Source: Hydractinia symbiolongicarpus (lineage: Eukaryota; Cnidaria; Hydrozoa; Anthoathecata; Hydractiniidae). Taken from it: a DNA stretch of 64,000 nucleotides. The DNA is taken from assembly GCF_029227915.1 (NCBI RefSeq), contig NC_079881.1:1116001-1180000 (forward strand), written 5' to 3'. Below the pieces are notes generated by a model. It saw only the letters and a list, made by a program, of their open reading frames with translations, made no database searches and had not been told where the DNA came from. The translations under genes and the position numbers were made by a program. Below are positions 39,281-53,800 of the stretch, one piece after another; the stretch's first letter is position 1; every line of letters starts with the position of its first letter.

Positions 39281-41270
39281 TTATTATTTAACCACTAAAG
39301 CCCATGAGACTTGTAGTTTTTAAAAATGTTTTCATTTTTGATGAGACGCTGAATAAAAGAAGTTTAATCGCCGGCAAACGAAAACCCGCGACTTCCCGTA
39401 AATCTCCGACTCGGCCCGTATAGTCAAAAGTATACAAAGAAAGTACCCAGGGAGTAAACTCATTTCTTGAACGATTTTTTAAATTATTTTTTCAACACTA
39501 AAACGCATGAGACTTGTAGTTTTCAGAAATGTTTTCATTTTTGATAAGACGCTGAATAAAAGAAGTTTAATCGCCGGCAAACGAAAACCCGCGACTTCCC
39601 GTAAATCCCGGACTCTGCCCGTATAGTCAAAAGTATACAAAGAAAGTACCCAGGGAGTAAACTCATTTCCCGAACGATTTTTTAAATTATTTTTTTATCA
39701 CTAAAACGCATAAGACTTGTAGTTTTCAGAAATGTTTTCATTTTGGATGAGACGCTTAATGAAAGTGGTTTAATCGCCGGCAAACGAAACCCGCGATTTC
39801 CCGTACATCCCTGGCTTGGCCCGTATAGTCGAATGCATACAAAGAAAGTACCCAGGGAGTAAACTCATTTCCCGAACGATTTTTTAAATTATTATTTAAC
39901 CACTAAAGCCCATGAGACTTGTAGTTTTTAAAAATGTTTTCATTTTTGATGAGACGCTGAATAAAAGAAGTTTAATCGCCGGCAAACGAAAACCCGCGAC
40001 TTCCCGTAAATCTCCGACTCGGCCCGTATAGTCAAAAGTATACAAAGAAAGTACCCAGGGAGTAAACTCATTTCCCGAACGATTTTTTAAATTATTTTTT
40101 CACCACTAAAACGCATGACACTTGTAGTTTTCAGAAATGTTTTCATTTTTGATGAGACGCTTAATGAAAGTGGTTTAAACGCCGGCAAACGAAAACCCGC
40201 CATTTCCCGTAAACCCCGGACTCGGCCCGTATAGTCAAAAGTATACAAAGAAAGTACCCTGGGAGTAAACTCATTTCCCGAACGATTTTTTTAAATTATT
40301 ATTTAACCACTAAAGCCCATGAGACTTGTAGTTTTTAAAAATGTTTTCATTTTTGATGAGACGCAGAATAAAAGAAGTTTAATCGCCGGCAAACGAAAAC
40401 CCGCAACTTCCGTAAATCTCCGACTCGGCCCGTATAGTCAAAAGTATACAAAGAAAGTACCCAGGGAGTAAACTCATTTCTTGAACGATTTTTTAAATTA
40501 TTTTTTCAACACTAAAACGCATGAGACTTGTAGTTTTCAGAAATGTTTTCATTTTTGATGAGACGCTGAATAAAAGAAGTTTAATCGCCGGCAAACGAAA
40601 ACCCGCGACTTCCCGTAAATCCCGGACTCTGCCCGTATAGTCAAAAGTATACAAAGAAAGTACCCAGGGAGTAAACTCATTTCCCGAACGATTTTTTAAA
40701 TTATTTTTTCATCACTAAAACGCATGAGACTTGTAGTTTTCAGAAATGTTTTCATTTTTGATGAGACGCTTAATGAAAGTGGTTTAATCGCCGGCAAACG
40801 AAACCCGCGATTTCCCGTACATCGCGGGCTTGGCCCGTATAGTCGCATGCATACAAAGAAAGTACCCAGGGAGTAAACTCATTTCCCGAACGATTTTTTA
40901 AATTATTATTTAACCACTAAAGCCCATGAGACTTGTAGTTTTTAAAAATGTTTTCATTTTTGATGAGACGCTGAATAAAAGAAGTTTAATCGCCGGCAAA
41001 CGAAAACCCGCGACTTCCCGTAAATCTCCGACTCGGCCCGTATAGTCAAAAGTATACAAAGAAAGCACCCAGGGAGTAAACTCATTTCCCGAACGATTTT
41101 TTAAATTATTTTTTCACCACTAAAACGCATGACACTTGTAGTTTTCAGAAATGTTTTCATTTTTGATGAGACGCTTAATGAAAGTGGTTTAAACGCCGGC
41201 AAACGAAAACCCGCCATTTCCCGTAAGCCCCGGACTCGGCCCGTATAGTCAAAAGTATACAAAGAAAGTA
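39281..41270. repeat. Two copies of a ~1,014-bp 5-monomer unit
   Basis: CATTTCTTGAACG (TTGAAC) at 39,467 recurs at 40,481, five monomers apart. Copies differ more than in the 1,013-bp pair: GATAAGACG, CATAAGACTTG and TTTTGGATGAG occur only in the first. Their monomers are close relatives of the 35.85-37.87 kb unit. Confidence 0.78.
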
Positions 41271-43130
41271 CCCAGGGAGTAAACTCATTTCCCGAACGAT
41301 TTTTTAAATTATTTTTTCAACACTAAAACGCATGAGACTTGTAGTTTTCAGAAATTTTTTCATTTTTGATGAGACGCTGAATAAAAGAAGTTTAATCGCC
41401 GGCAAACGAAAACCCGCCATTTCCCGTAAACCCCGGACTCGGCCCGTATAGTCAAAAGTATACAAAGAAAGTACCCTGGGAGTAAACTTATTTCCCGAAC
41501 GATTTTTTAAATTATTATTTCACCACTAAAACGCATGAGACTTGTAGTTTTCAGAAATGTTTTCATTTTTGATGAGACGCTTAATGAAAGTGGTTTAATC
41601 GCCGGCAAACGAAACCCGCGATTTCCCGTACATCCCGGGCTTGGCCCGTATAGTCGAATGTATACAAAGAAAGTACCCAGGGAGTAAACTCATATCCCGA
41701 ACGATTTTTTAAATTATTATTTAACCACTAAAGCCCATGAGACTTGTAGTTTTTAAAAATGTTTTCATTTTTGATGAGACGCTGAATAAAAGAAGTTGAA
41801 TCGCCGGCAAACGAAAACCCGCGACTTCCCGTAAATCTCCGACTGGGCCCGTATAGTTATACAAAGAAAGTAACCAGGGAGTAAACTCATTTCCCGAACG
41901 ATTTTTTAAATTATTTTTTCACCACTAAAACGCATGACACTTGTAGTTTTCAGAAATGTTTTCATTTTTGATAAGACGCTTAATGAAAGTGGTTTAAACG
42001 CCGGCAAACGAAAACCCGCCATTTCCCGTAAACCCCGGACTCGGCCCGTATAGTCAAAAGTATACAAAGAAAGTACCCTGGGAGTAAACTCATTTCCCGA
42101 ACGATTTTTTAAATTATTATTTCACCACTAAAACGCATGAGACTTGTAGTTTTCAGAAATGTTTTCATTTTTGATGAGACGCTTAATGAAAGTGGCTTAA
42201 TCGCCGGCAAACGAAACCTGCGATTTCCCGTACATCCCGGGCTTGGCCCGTATAGTCGAATGTATACAAAGAAAGTACCCAGGGAGTAAACTCATTTCCC
42301 GAACGATTTTTTAAATTATTATTTAACCACTAAAGCCCATGAGACTTGTAGTTTTTAAAAATGTTTTCATTTTTGATGAGACGCTGAATAAAAGAAGTTT
42401 AATCGCCGACAAACGAAAACCCGCCATTTCCCGTAAACCCCGGACTCGGCCCGTATAGTCAAAAGTATACAAAGAAAGTACCCTGGGAGTAAACTCATTT
42501 CCCGAACGATTTTTTAAATTATTATTTAACCACTAAAGCCCATGAGACTTGTAGTTTTGAAAAATGTTTTCATTTTTGATGAGACGCTGAATAAAAGAAG
42601 TTTAATCGCCGGCAAACGAAAACCTGCGACTTCCTGTAAATCTCCGACTCGGCCCGTATAGTCAAAAGTATACAAAGAAAGTACCCAGGGAGTAAACTCA
42701 TTTCCCGAACGATTTTTTAAATTATTATTTCACCACTAAAACGCATGAGACTTGTAGTTTTCAGAAATGTTTTCATTTTTGATGAGACGCTCAATGAAAG
42801 TGGTTTAATCGCCGGCAAACGAAACCCGCGATTTCCCGTACATCCCGGGCTTGGCCCGTATAGTCGAATGCATACAAAGAAAGTACCCTGTGAGTAAACT
42901 CATTTCCAAAACGATTTTTTAAATTATCTTTTCATCACTAAAACGCATGAGACTTGTAGTTTTCAAAAATGTTTTCATTTCTGATGAGACGCTGAAAAAA
43001 AGAACTTTAATCGCCGGCAAACGAAAACCCGCCATTTCCCGTAAACCCCGGACTCGGCCCGTATAGTCAAAAGTATACAAAGAAAGTACCCAGGGAGTAA
43101 ACTCATTTCCCGAACGATTTTTTAAATTAT
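41271..43130. repeat. Mosaic monomers without a clean higher-order period
   Basis: About nine monomers of mixed type. Peculiarities are GAAATTTTTTCATTTTTG near 41,350 (loop G lost), CATATCCCGAACG near 41,692 and CGCCGACAAACG near 42,404. Nothing other than satellite is present. Confidence 0.75.
41855..41864. repeat. 6-bp deletion at a monomer junction
   Basis: TATAGT is followed directly by TATACAAAG: the CAAAAG normally between them is missing. This removes the GTATAC word at this junction. The change was seen only here. Confidence 0.85.
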
Positions 43131-45780
43131 TATTTCACCACTAAAGCCCACGAGACTTGTAGTTTTTAAAAATGTTTTCATTTTTGATGAGACGCTGAAT
43201 AAAAGAAGTTTAATCGCCGGCAAACGAAAACCCGCGATTTCCCGTAAATCCCGGACTCGGCCCGTATAGTCAAAAGTATACAAAGAAGGTAACCAGGGAG
43301 TAAACTCATTTCCCGAACGATTTTTTAAATTATTTTTTCACCACTAAAACGCATGACACTTGTAGTTTTTATAAATGTTTTTATTTTTGATGAGACGCTT
43401 AATGAAAGTGGTTTAATCGCCGGCAAACGAAAATCCGCGATTTCTCGTAAATCCCGGGCTTGGCTTGTATAGTCGAATGTATACAAAGAAAGTAACCTGT
43501 GAGTAAACCCATTTCCAAAACGATTTTTTAAATTATCTTTTCACCACTAAAACGCATAAGACTTGTAGTTTTTAAAAATGTTTTCATTTTTGATGAGACG
43601 CTGAATAAAAGAAGTTTAATCGCCGGCAAACGAAAACCCGCCATTTCCCGTAAACCCCGGACTCGGCCCGTATGGTCAAAAGTATACAAAGAAAGTACCC
43701 AGGGAGTAAATTCTTTTCCCGAGCGATTTTTTAAATTATTTTTCACCACGAAAAAGGCATGAGACTTGTAGTTTACAAAAATGTTTTCATTTTTGATGAG
43801 ACGCTGAAAAAAAGAACTTTAATCGCCGGCAAACGAAAACCCGCCATTTCCCGTAAACCCCGGACTCGGCCCGTATAGTCAAAAGGATACAAAGAAAGTA
43901 CCCAGGGAGTAAACTCATTTCCCGAACGATTTTTTAAATTATTTTTTCAGCACTAAAGCACATGAGACTTGTAGTTTTTAAAAATGTTTTCATTTTTGAT
44001 GAGACGCTGAATAAAAGAAGTTTAATCGCCGGCAAACGAAAACCCGCGACTTCCCGTAAATCCCCGACTCGGCCCGTATAGTCAAAAGTATACAAAGGAA
44101 GTACCCAGGGAGTAAACTCATTTCCAAAACGATTTTTTAAATTATCTTTTCACCACTAAAACGCATGAGACTTGTAGTTTTCAAAAATGTTTTCATTTCT
44201 GATGAGACGCTGAAAAAAAGAACTTTTATCGCCGGCAAACGAAAACCCGCCATTTCCCGTAAACCCCGGACTCGGCCCGTATAGTCAAAAATATACAAAG
44301 AAAGTACCCAGGGAGTAAACTCATTTCCCGAACGATTTTTTAAATTATTATTTCACCACTAAAGCCCACGAGACTTGTAGTTTTTAAAAATGTTTTCATT
44401 TTTGATGAGACGTTGAATAAAAGAAGTTTAATCGCCGGCAAACGAAAACCCGCGATTTCCCGTAAATCCCGGACTCGGCCCGTATAGTCAAAAGTATACA
44501 AAGAAGGTAACCAGGGAGTAAACTCATTTCCCGAACGATTTTTTAAATTATTTTTTCACCACTAAAACGCATGACACTTGTAGTTTTTATAAATGTTTTC
44601 ATTTTTGATGAGACGCTTAATGAAAGTGGTTTAATCGCCGGCAAACGAAAACCCGCGATTTCCCGTAAATCCCGGGCTTGGCTTGTATAGTCGAATGTAT
44701 ACAAAGAAAGTAACCTGTGAGTAAACCCATTTCCAAAACGATTTTTTAAATTATCTTTTCACCACTAAAACGCGTGAGACTTGTAGTTTTTAAAAATGTT
44801 TTCATTTTTGATGAGACGCTGAATAAAAGACGTTTTATCGCCGGCAAACGAAAACCCGCGACTTCCCGTAAATCCCCGACTCTGCCCGTATAGTCAAAAG
44901 TATACAAAGGAAGTACCCAGGGAGTAAACTCATTTCCAAAACGATTTTTTAAATTATTTTTTCACCACAAAAACGCATGACACTTGTAGTTTTTATAAAT
45001 GTTTTCATTTTTGATGAGACGCTTAATGAAAGTGGTTTAATCGCCGGCAAACGAAAACCCGCGATTTCCCGTAAACCCCGGACTCGGCCCGTATAGTCAA
45101 AAGTATACAAAGAAAGTACCCAGGGAGTAAACTCATTTCCCGAACGATTTTTTAAATTATTATTTCACCACTAAAGCCCACGAGACTTGTAGTTTTTAAA
45201 AATGTTTTCATTTTTGATGAGACGTTGAATAAAAGAATTTTAATCGCCGGCAAACGAAAACCCGCGACTGCCCGTAAATCCCCGACTCGGCCCGTATAGT
45301 CAAAAGTATACAAAGGAAGTACCCAGGGAGTAAACTCATTTCCAAAACGATTTTTTAAATTATCTTTTCACCACTAAAACGCATGAGACTTGTAGTTTTC
45401 AAAAATGTTTTCATTTCTGATGAGACGCTGAAAAAAAGAACTTTAATCGCCGGCAAACGAAAACCCGCCATTTCCCGTAAACCCCGGACTCGGCCCGTAT
45501 AGTCAAAAGTATACAAAGAAAGTACCCAGGGAGTAAACTCATTTCCCGAACGATTTTTTAAATTATTATTTCACCACTAAAGCCCACGAGACTTGTAGTT
45601 TTTAAAAATGTTTTCATTTTTGATGAGACGTTGAATAAAAGAATTTTAATCGCCGGCAAACGAAAACCCGCGACTTCCCGTAAACCCCAGACTCGTCCCG
45701 TATAGTCAAAAGTATACAAAGAAAGTACCCGGGGAGTAAACTCTTTTCCCGAGCGATTTTTTAAAACATTTCTCACCACT
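43131..45780. repeat. 6-, 4- and 2-monomer repeats
   Basis: TGTAGTTTTTATAAATG at 43,361 recurs at 44,580 (about 6 monomers) and 44,985 (2 monomers). GACGTTGAATAAAAG (CGTTG) at 44,411 recurs at 45,223 (812 bp, 4-mer) and 45,629 (406 bp, 2-mer). The variant GAAAAAAAGAAC near 42,994 recurs at about 43,807, 44,213 and 45,430. Several crossovers of different length were superposed. Confidence 0.8.
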
Positions 45781-47244
45781 AAAACGCATGAGACTTGTAG
45801 TTTACAAAAATGTTTTCATTTTTGATGAGACGCTGAATAAAAGAAGTTTAATCGCCGGCAAACGAAAACCTGCGATTTCCCGTAAATCCTGGACTCGGCC
45901 CGTATAGTTAAAAGTATACAAAGAAAGTACCCTGGGAGTAAACTCATTTCCCGAACGATTTTTTAAATTATTATTTCACCACTAAAGCCCATGAGACTTG
46001 TAGTTTTTAAAAATGTTTTCATTTTTGATGAGACGCTGAATAAAAGAAGTTTAATCGCCGGCAAACGAAAACCCGCGATTTCCCGTAAATCCCGGACTCG
46101 GCCCGTATAGTTAAAAGTATACAAAGAAGGTAACCAGGGAGTAAACTCATTTCCCGAACGATTTTTTAAATTATGTTTTCATCACTAAAACGCATGTGAC
46201 TTGTAGTTTTCAGAAATGTTTTCATTTTTGATGAGACGCTTAATGAAAGTGGTTTAATCGCCGGCAAACGAAATCCCGCGATTTCCCGTAAATCCCGGGC
46301 TTGGCCCGTGTAGTCGAATGTATACAAAGAAAGTACCCTGTGAGTAAACTCATTTCCAAAACGATTTTTTAAATTATCTTTTCACCACTAAAACGCATGA
46401 GACTTGTAGTTTTCAAAAATGTTTTCATTTTTGATGAGACGCTGAATAAAAGGAGTTAAATTGCCGGCAAACGAAAACCCGCGACTTCCCGTAAATCCCC
46501 GACTTGGCCCGTATAGTCAAAAGTATACAAAAAAAGTACCGAGGGAGTAAACTCATTTCCAAAACGATTTTTTAAATTATCTTTTCACCACTAAAACGCA
46601 TGAGACTTGTAGTTTTCAAAAATGTTTTCATTTCTGATGAGACGCTGAATAAAAGAAGTTTAATCGCCGGCAAACGAAAACCCGCCATTTCCCGTAAACC
46701 CCAGACTCGGCCCGTATAGTCAAAAGTATACAAAGAAAGTACCCAGGGAGTAAACTCATTTCCCGAACGATTTTTTAAATTATTATTTCACCACTAAAGC
46801 CCACGAGACTTGTAGTTTTTAAAAATGTTTTCATTTTTGATGAGACGCTAAATAAAAGAAGTTTAATCGCCGGCAAACGAAAACCCGCGATTTCCCGTAA
46901 ATCCCGGACTCGGCCCGTATAATCAAAAGTATACAAAGAAGGTAACCAGGGAGTAAACCCATTTCCAAAACGATTTTTTAAATTATATTTCACCACTAAA
47001 ACGCATGAGACTTGTAGTTTTCAAAAATGTTTTCATTTTTGATGAGACGCTGAATAAAAGGAGTTTAATTGCCGGCAAACGAAAACCCGCCATTTTCCGT
47101 AAACCCCGGATTCGGCCCGTATAGCCAAAAGTATACAAAGGAAGTACCCAGGGAGTAAACTCATTTCCCGAACGATTTTTTAAAATTTTTTTTCACCACT
47201 AAAGCACATGAGACTTGTAGTTTTCAAAAATGTTTTCATTTTTG
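45781..47244. repeat. Mosaic monomers linking two higher-order domains
   Basis: Seven monomers resembling those of 11-22 kb: AGGAGTTAAATTGCCGGC near 46,452 otherwise occurs near 11,961, and CATTTTCCGTAAACCCCGG near 47,090 recalls 9,650. The domain therefore shares ancestry with the left third of the window. Confidence 0.75.
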
Positions 47245-50200
47245 ATGAGACGCTGAATAAAAGAAGTTTAATCGCCGGCAAACGAAAACCCGCGACCTCC
47301 CGTAAATCCCCGACTCGGCCCGTATAGTCAAAAGTATACAAAGAAAGTACCCAGGGAGTAAACTCATTTCCAAAACGATTTTTTAAATTATCTTTTCACC
47401 ACTAAAACGCATGAGACTTGTAGTTTTCAAAAATGTTTTCATTTCTGATGAGACGCTGAATAAAAGAAGTTTAATCGCCGGCAAACGAAAACCCGCTATT
47501 TCCCGTAAACCCCGGACTCGGCCCGTATAGTCAAAAGTATACAAAGAAAGTACCCACGGAGTAAACTCATTTCCCAAACGATTTTTTAAATTATTATTTC
47601 ACCACTAAAGCCCACGAGACTTGTAGTTTTTAAAAATGTTTTCATTTTTGATGAGACGCTGAATAAAAGAAGTTTAATCGCCGGCAAACGAAAACCCGCG
47701 ATTTCCCGTAAATCCCGGACTCGGCCCGTATAGTCAAAAGTATACAAAGAAGGTAACCCGGGAGTAAACTCATTTCCCGAACGATTTTTCAAAATTATTT
47801 TTTCACCACTAAAACGCATGAGACTTGTAGTTTTCAGAATTGTTTTCATTTTTGATGAGACTCTTAGTGAAAGTGGTTTAATCGCCGGCAAACGAAATTC
47901 CGCGATTTCCCGTAAATCCCGGGCTTGGCTCGTATAGTCGAATGTATACAAAGAAAGTGCCCTGTGAGTAAACTCATTTCCAAAACGATTTTTTAAATTA
48001 TCTTTTCACCACTAAAGCGCATGAGACTTGTAGCTTTGAAAAATGTTTTCATTTTTGATGAGACGCTGAATAAAAGGAGTTTAATCGCCGGCAAACGAAA
48101 ACCCGCCATTTCCCGTAAACCCCAGACTCGGCCCGTATAGTCAAAAGTATACAAAGAAAGTACCCAGGGAGTAAACTCATTTCCCGAACGATTTTTTAAA
48201 TTATTATTTCACCACTAGAGCCCATGAGACTTGTAGTTTTCAAAAATGTTTTCATTTTTGATGAGACGCTGAATAAATGAAGTTTAATCGCCGGCAAACG
48301 AAAACCCGCGATTTCCCGTAAATCCCGGATTCTGCCCGTATAGTCAAAAGTATACGAAGAAGGTACCCAGGGATTAAACTCATTTCCCGAACGTTTTTTT
48401 AAATTATTTTTTCACCACTAACACGCATGAGACTTGTAGTTTTCAGAAATGTTTTCATTTTTGATGAGACGCCTAATGAAAGTGGCTTAATCGCCGGCAA
48501 ACGAAATTCCGCGATTTCCCGTAAATCCCGGGCTTGGCCCGTATAGTCGAATGTATACAAAGAAAGTACCCTGTGAGTAAACGCATTTCCAAAACGATTT
48601 TTTAAATTATCTTTTCACCACTAAAACGCATGAGACTTGTAGTTTTTAAAAATGTTTTCATTTTTGATGAGACGCTGAATAAAAGAAGTTTAATCGCCGG
48701 CAAACGAAAACCCGCCATTTCCCGTAAACCCCGGACTCGGCCCGTATAGTCAAAAGAATACAAAGAAAGTACCCTGGGAGTAAACTCATTTCCCGAACGA
48801 TTTTTTAAATTATTATTTCACTACTAAAACGCATGAGACTTGTACTTTTCAAAAATGTTTTAATTTTTGATGAGACGCTGAATAAAAGAAGTTTAATCGC
48901 CGGCAAACGAAAACCCGCAACTTCCCTTAAATCCCGGACTCGGCCCGTATAGTCAAAAGTATACAAAGAAAGTACCCAGGGAGTAAACTCATTTCCCGAA
49001 CGATTTTTTAAATTATTTTTTCATCACTAAAACGCATGAGACTTGTAGTTTTCAGAAATGTTTTCATTTTTGATGAGACGCTGAATGAAAGTGGTTTAAT
49101 CGCCGGCAAACGAAACCCGCGATTTCCCGTACATCCCGGGCTTGGCCCGTATAGTCGAATGTATACAAAGAAAGTACCCAGGGAGTAAACTCATTTCCCG
49201 AACGATTTTTTAAATTATTATTTAACCACTAAAGCCCATGAGACTTGTAGTTTTTAAAAAATGTTTTCATTTTTGATGAGACGCTGAATAAAAGAAGTTT
49301 AATCGCCGGCAAACGAAAACCCGCGACTTCCCGTAAATCTCCGACTCGTCCCGTATAGTCAAAAGTATACAAAGAAAGTACCCAGTGAGTAAACTCATTT
49401 CCCGAACGATTTTTTAAATTATTATTTCACCACTAAAACGCATGAGACTTGTAGTTTTTAGAAATGTTTTCATTTTTGATGAGACGCTTAATGAAAGTGG
49501 TTTAATCGCCGGCAAACGAAGCCCGCGATTTCCTGTACATCCCGGGCTTGGCCCGTATAGTCGAATGTATACAAAGAAAGTACCCAGGGAGTAAACTCAT
49601 TTCCCGAACGATTTTTTAAATTATTATTTAACCACTAAAGCCCATGAGACTTGTAGTTTTTAAAAATGTTTTCATTTTTGATGAGACGCTGAATAAAAGA
49701 AGTTTAATCGCCGGCAAACGAAAACCCGCGACTTCCCGTAAATCTCCGACTCGGCCCGTATAGTCAAAAGTATACAAAGAAAGTACCCAGGGAGTAAACT
49801 CATTTCCCGAACGATTTTTTAAATTATTTTTTCAACACTAAAACGCATGAGACTTGTAGTTTTCAGAAATGTTTAATTTTTGATGAGACGCTGAATAAAA
49901 GAAGTTTAGTCGCCGGCAAACGAAAACCCGCGACTTCCCGTAAATCCCGGATTCTGCCCGTATAGTCAAAAGTATACAAAGAAAGTACCCAGGGAGTAAA
50001 CTCATTTCCCGAACGATTTCTTAAATTATTTTTTCATCACTAAAACGCATGAGACTTGTAATTTTCAGAAATGTTTTCATTTTTGATAAGACGCTTATTG
50101 AAAGTGGTTTAATCGCCGGCAAACGAAACCCGCGATTTCCCGTACATCCCTGGCTTGGCCCGTATAGTCGAATGCATACAAAAAAAGTACCCAGGGAGTA

Positions 50201-50895
50201 AACTCATTTCTCGATCGATTTTTTAAATTATTATTTAACCACTAAAGCCCATGAGACTTGTAGTTTTTAAAAATGTTTTCAATTTTGATGAGACGCTGAA
50301 TAAAAGAAGTTTAATCGCCGGCAAACGAAACCCGCGACTTCCCGTAAATCTCCGACTCGGCCCGTATAGTCGAAAGTATACAAAGAAAGTAACCAGGGAG
50401 TAAACTCATTCCCCGAACGATTTTTTAAATTATTTTTTCACCACTAAAACGCATGACACTTGTAGTTTTCAGAAATGTTTTCATTTTTGATAAGACGCTT
50501 AATGAAAGTGGTTTAAACGCCGGCAAACGAAAACCCGCCATTTCCCGTACATCCCGGGCTTGGCCCGTATAGTCGAATGTATACAAAGAAAGTACCCAGG
50601 GAGTAAACTCATTTCCCGAACGATTTTTTAAATTATTATTTAACCACTAAAGCCCATGAGACTTGTAGTTTTTAAAAATGTTTTCATTTTTGATGAGACG
50701 CTGAATAAAAGAAGTTTAATCGCCGACAAACGAAAACCCGCCATTTCCCGTAAACCCCGGACTCGGCCCGTATAGTCAAAAGTATACAAAGAAAGTACCC
50801 TGAGAGTAAACTCATTTCCCGAACGATTTTTTAAATTATTATTTAACCACTAAAGCCCATGAGACTTGTAGTTTTGAAAAATGTTTTCATTTTTG
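47245..50895. repeat. ~3,650-bp 18-monomer unit, copy 1
   Basis: CGCGACCTCCCG at 47,291 recurs at 50,942, and TATACGAAGAAGG (ACGAAG) at 48,354 recurs at 52,004. The offset changes from 3,651 to 3,650 because of one extra A near 47,792. Near 50,545 this copy has a hybrid monomer and lacks one monomer present in copy 2. Confidence 0.87.
50521..50580. repeat. Hybrid monomer at a one-monomer deletion
   Basis: The first part (TTTAAACGCCGG ... CCGCCATTTCCCGTA) is of one variant and the second part (CATCCCGGGCTTGGCCC) of another. In the sister copy these two halves lie in successive monomers near 54,170-54,195 and 54,395-54,420. A clean exchange in the shared TTTCCCGTA word removed exactly one monomer length. 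Confidence 0.8.
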
Positions 50896-53800
50896 ATAAG
50901 ACGCTGAATAAAAGAAGTTTAATCGCCGGCAAACGAAAACCCGCGACCTCCCGTAAATCCCCGACTCGGCCCGTATAGTCAAAAGTATACAAAGAAAGTA
51001 CCCAGGGAGTAAACTCATTTCCAAAACGATTTTTTAAATTATCTTTTCACCACTAAAACGCATGAGACTTGTAGTTTTCAAAAATGTTTTCATTTCTGAT
51101 GAGACGCTGAATAAAAGAAGTTTAATCGCCGGCAAACGAAAAGCCGCCATTTCCCGTAAACCCCGGACTCGGCCCGTATAGTCAAAAGTATACAAAGAAA
51201 GTACCCAGGGAGTAAACTCATTTCCCGAACGATTTTTTAAATTATTATTTCACCACTAAAACCCACGAGACTTGTAGTTTTTAAAAATGTTTTCATTTTT
51301 GATGAGACGCTGAATAAAAGAAGTTTAATCGCCGGCAAACGAAAACCCGCGATTTCCCGTAAATCCCGGACTCGGTTCGTATAGTCAAAAGTATACAAAG
51401 AAGGTAACCCGGGAGTAAACTCATTTCCCGAACGATTTTTCAAATTATTTTTTCACCACTAAAACGCATGAGACTTGTAGTTTTCAGAATTGTTTTCATT
51501 TTTGATGAGACGCTTAGTAAAAGTGGTTTAATCGCCGGCAAACGAAATTCCGCGATTTCCCGTAAATCCCGGGCTTGGCTCGTATAGTCGAATGTATACA
51601 AAGAAAGTGCCCTGTGAGTAAACTCATTTCCAAAACGATTTTTTAAATTATCTTTTCACCACTAAAGCGCATGAGACTTGTAGCTTTGAAAAATGTTTTC
51701 ATTTTTGATGAGACGCTGAATAAAAGGAGTTTAATCGCCGGCAAACGAAAACCCGCCATTTCCCGTAAACCCCGGACTCGGCCCGTATAGTCAAAAGTAT
51801 ACAAAGAAAGTACCCAGGGAGTAAACTCATTTCCCGAACGATTTTTTAAATTATTATTTCACCACTAGAGCCCATGAGACTTGTAGTTTTCAAAAATGTT
51901 TTCATTTTTGATGAGACGCTGAATAAATGAAGTTTAATCGCCGGCAAACGAAAACCCGCGATTTCCCGTAAATCCCGGATTCGGCCCGTATAGTCAAAAG
52001 TATACGAAGAAGGTACCCAGGGATTAAACTCATTTCCCGAACGTTTTTTTAAATTATTTTTTCACCACTAACACGCATGAGACTTGTAGTTTTCAGAAAT
52101 GTTTTCATTTTTGATGAGACGCCTAATGAAAGTGGTTTAATCGCCGGCAAACGAAATTCCGCGATTTCCCGTAAATCCCGGGCTTGGCCCGTATAGTCGA
52201 ATGTATACAAAGAAAGTACCCTGTGAGTAAACGCATTTCCAAAACGATTTTTTAAATTATCTTTTCACCACTAAAACGCATGAGACTTGTAGTTTTTAAA
52301 AATGTTTTCATTTTTGATGAGACGCTGAATAAAAGAAGTTTAATCGCCGGCAAACGAAAACCCGCCATTTCCCGTAAACCCCGGACTCGGCCCGTATAGT
52401 CAAAAGTATACAAAGAAAGTACCCTGGGAGTAAACTCATTTCCCGAACGATTTTTTAAATTATTATTTCACCACTAAAACGCATGAGACTTGTACTTTTC
52501 AAAAATGTTTTAATTTTTGATGAGACGCTGAATAAAAGAAGTTTAATCGCCGGCAAACGAAAACCCGCAACTTCCCTTAAATCCCGGACTCGGCCCGTAT
52601 AGTCAAAAGTATACAAAGAAAGTACCCAGGGAGTAAACTCATTTCCCGAACGATTTTTTAAATTATTTTTTCATCACTAAAACGCATGAGACTTGTAGTT
52701 TTCAGAAATGTTTTCATTTTTGATGAGACGCTGAATGAAAGTGGTTTAATCGCCGGAAAACGAAACCCGCGATTTCCCGTACATCCCGGGCTTGGCCCGT
52801 ATAGTCGAATGTATACAAAGAAAGTACCCAGGGAGTAAACTCATTTCCCGAACGATTTTTTAAATTATTATTTAACCACTAAAGCCCATGAGACTTGCAG
52901 TTTTTAAAAAATGTTTTCATTTTTGATGAGACGCTGAATAAAAGAAGTTTAATCGCCGGCAAACGAAAACCCGCGACTTCCCGTAAATCTCCGACTCGTC
53001 CCGTATAGTCAAAAGTATACAAAGAAAGTACCCAGTGAGTAAACTCATTTCCCGAACGATTTTTTAAATTATTATTTCACCACTAAAACGCATGAGACTT
53101 GTAGTTTTTAGAAATGTTTTCATTTTTGATGAGACGCTTAATGAAAGTGGTTTAATCGCCGGCAAACGAAGCCCGCGATTTCCCGTACATCCCGGGCTTG
53201 GCCCGTATAGTCGAATGTATACAAAGAAAGTACCCAGGGAGTAAACTCATTTCCCGAACGATTTTTTAAATTATTATTTAACCACTAAAGCCCATGAGAC
53301 TTGTAGTTTTTAAAAATGTTTTCATTTTTGATGAGACGCTGAATAAAAGAAGTTTAATCGCCGGCAAACGAAAACCCGCGACTTCCCGTAAATCTCCGAC
53401 TCGGCCCGTATAGTCAAAAGTATACAAAGAAAGTACCCAGGGAGTAAACTCATTTCCCGAACGATTTTTTAAATTATTTTTTCAACACTAAAACGCATGA
53501 GACTTGTAGTTTTCAGAAATGTTTTCATTTTTGATGAGACGCTGAATAAAAGAAGTTTAATCGCCGGCAAACGAAAACCCGCGACTTCCCGTAAATCCCG
53601 GATTCTGCCCGTATAGTCAAAAGTATACAAAGAAAGTAGCCAGGGAGTAAACTCATTTCCCGAACGATTTTTTAAATTATTTTTTCATCACTAAAACGCA
53701 TGAGACTTGTAGTTTTCAGAAATGTTTTCATTTTTGATAAGACGCTTATTGAAAGTGGTTTAATCGCCGGCAAACGAAACCCGCGATTTCCCGTACATCC

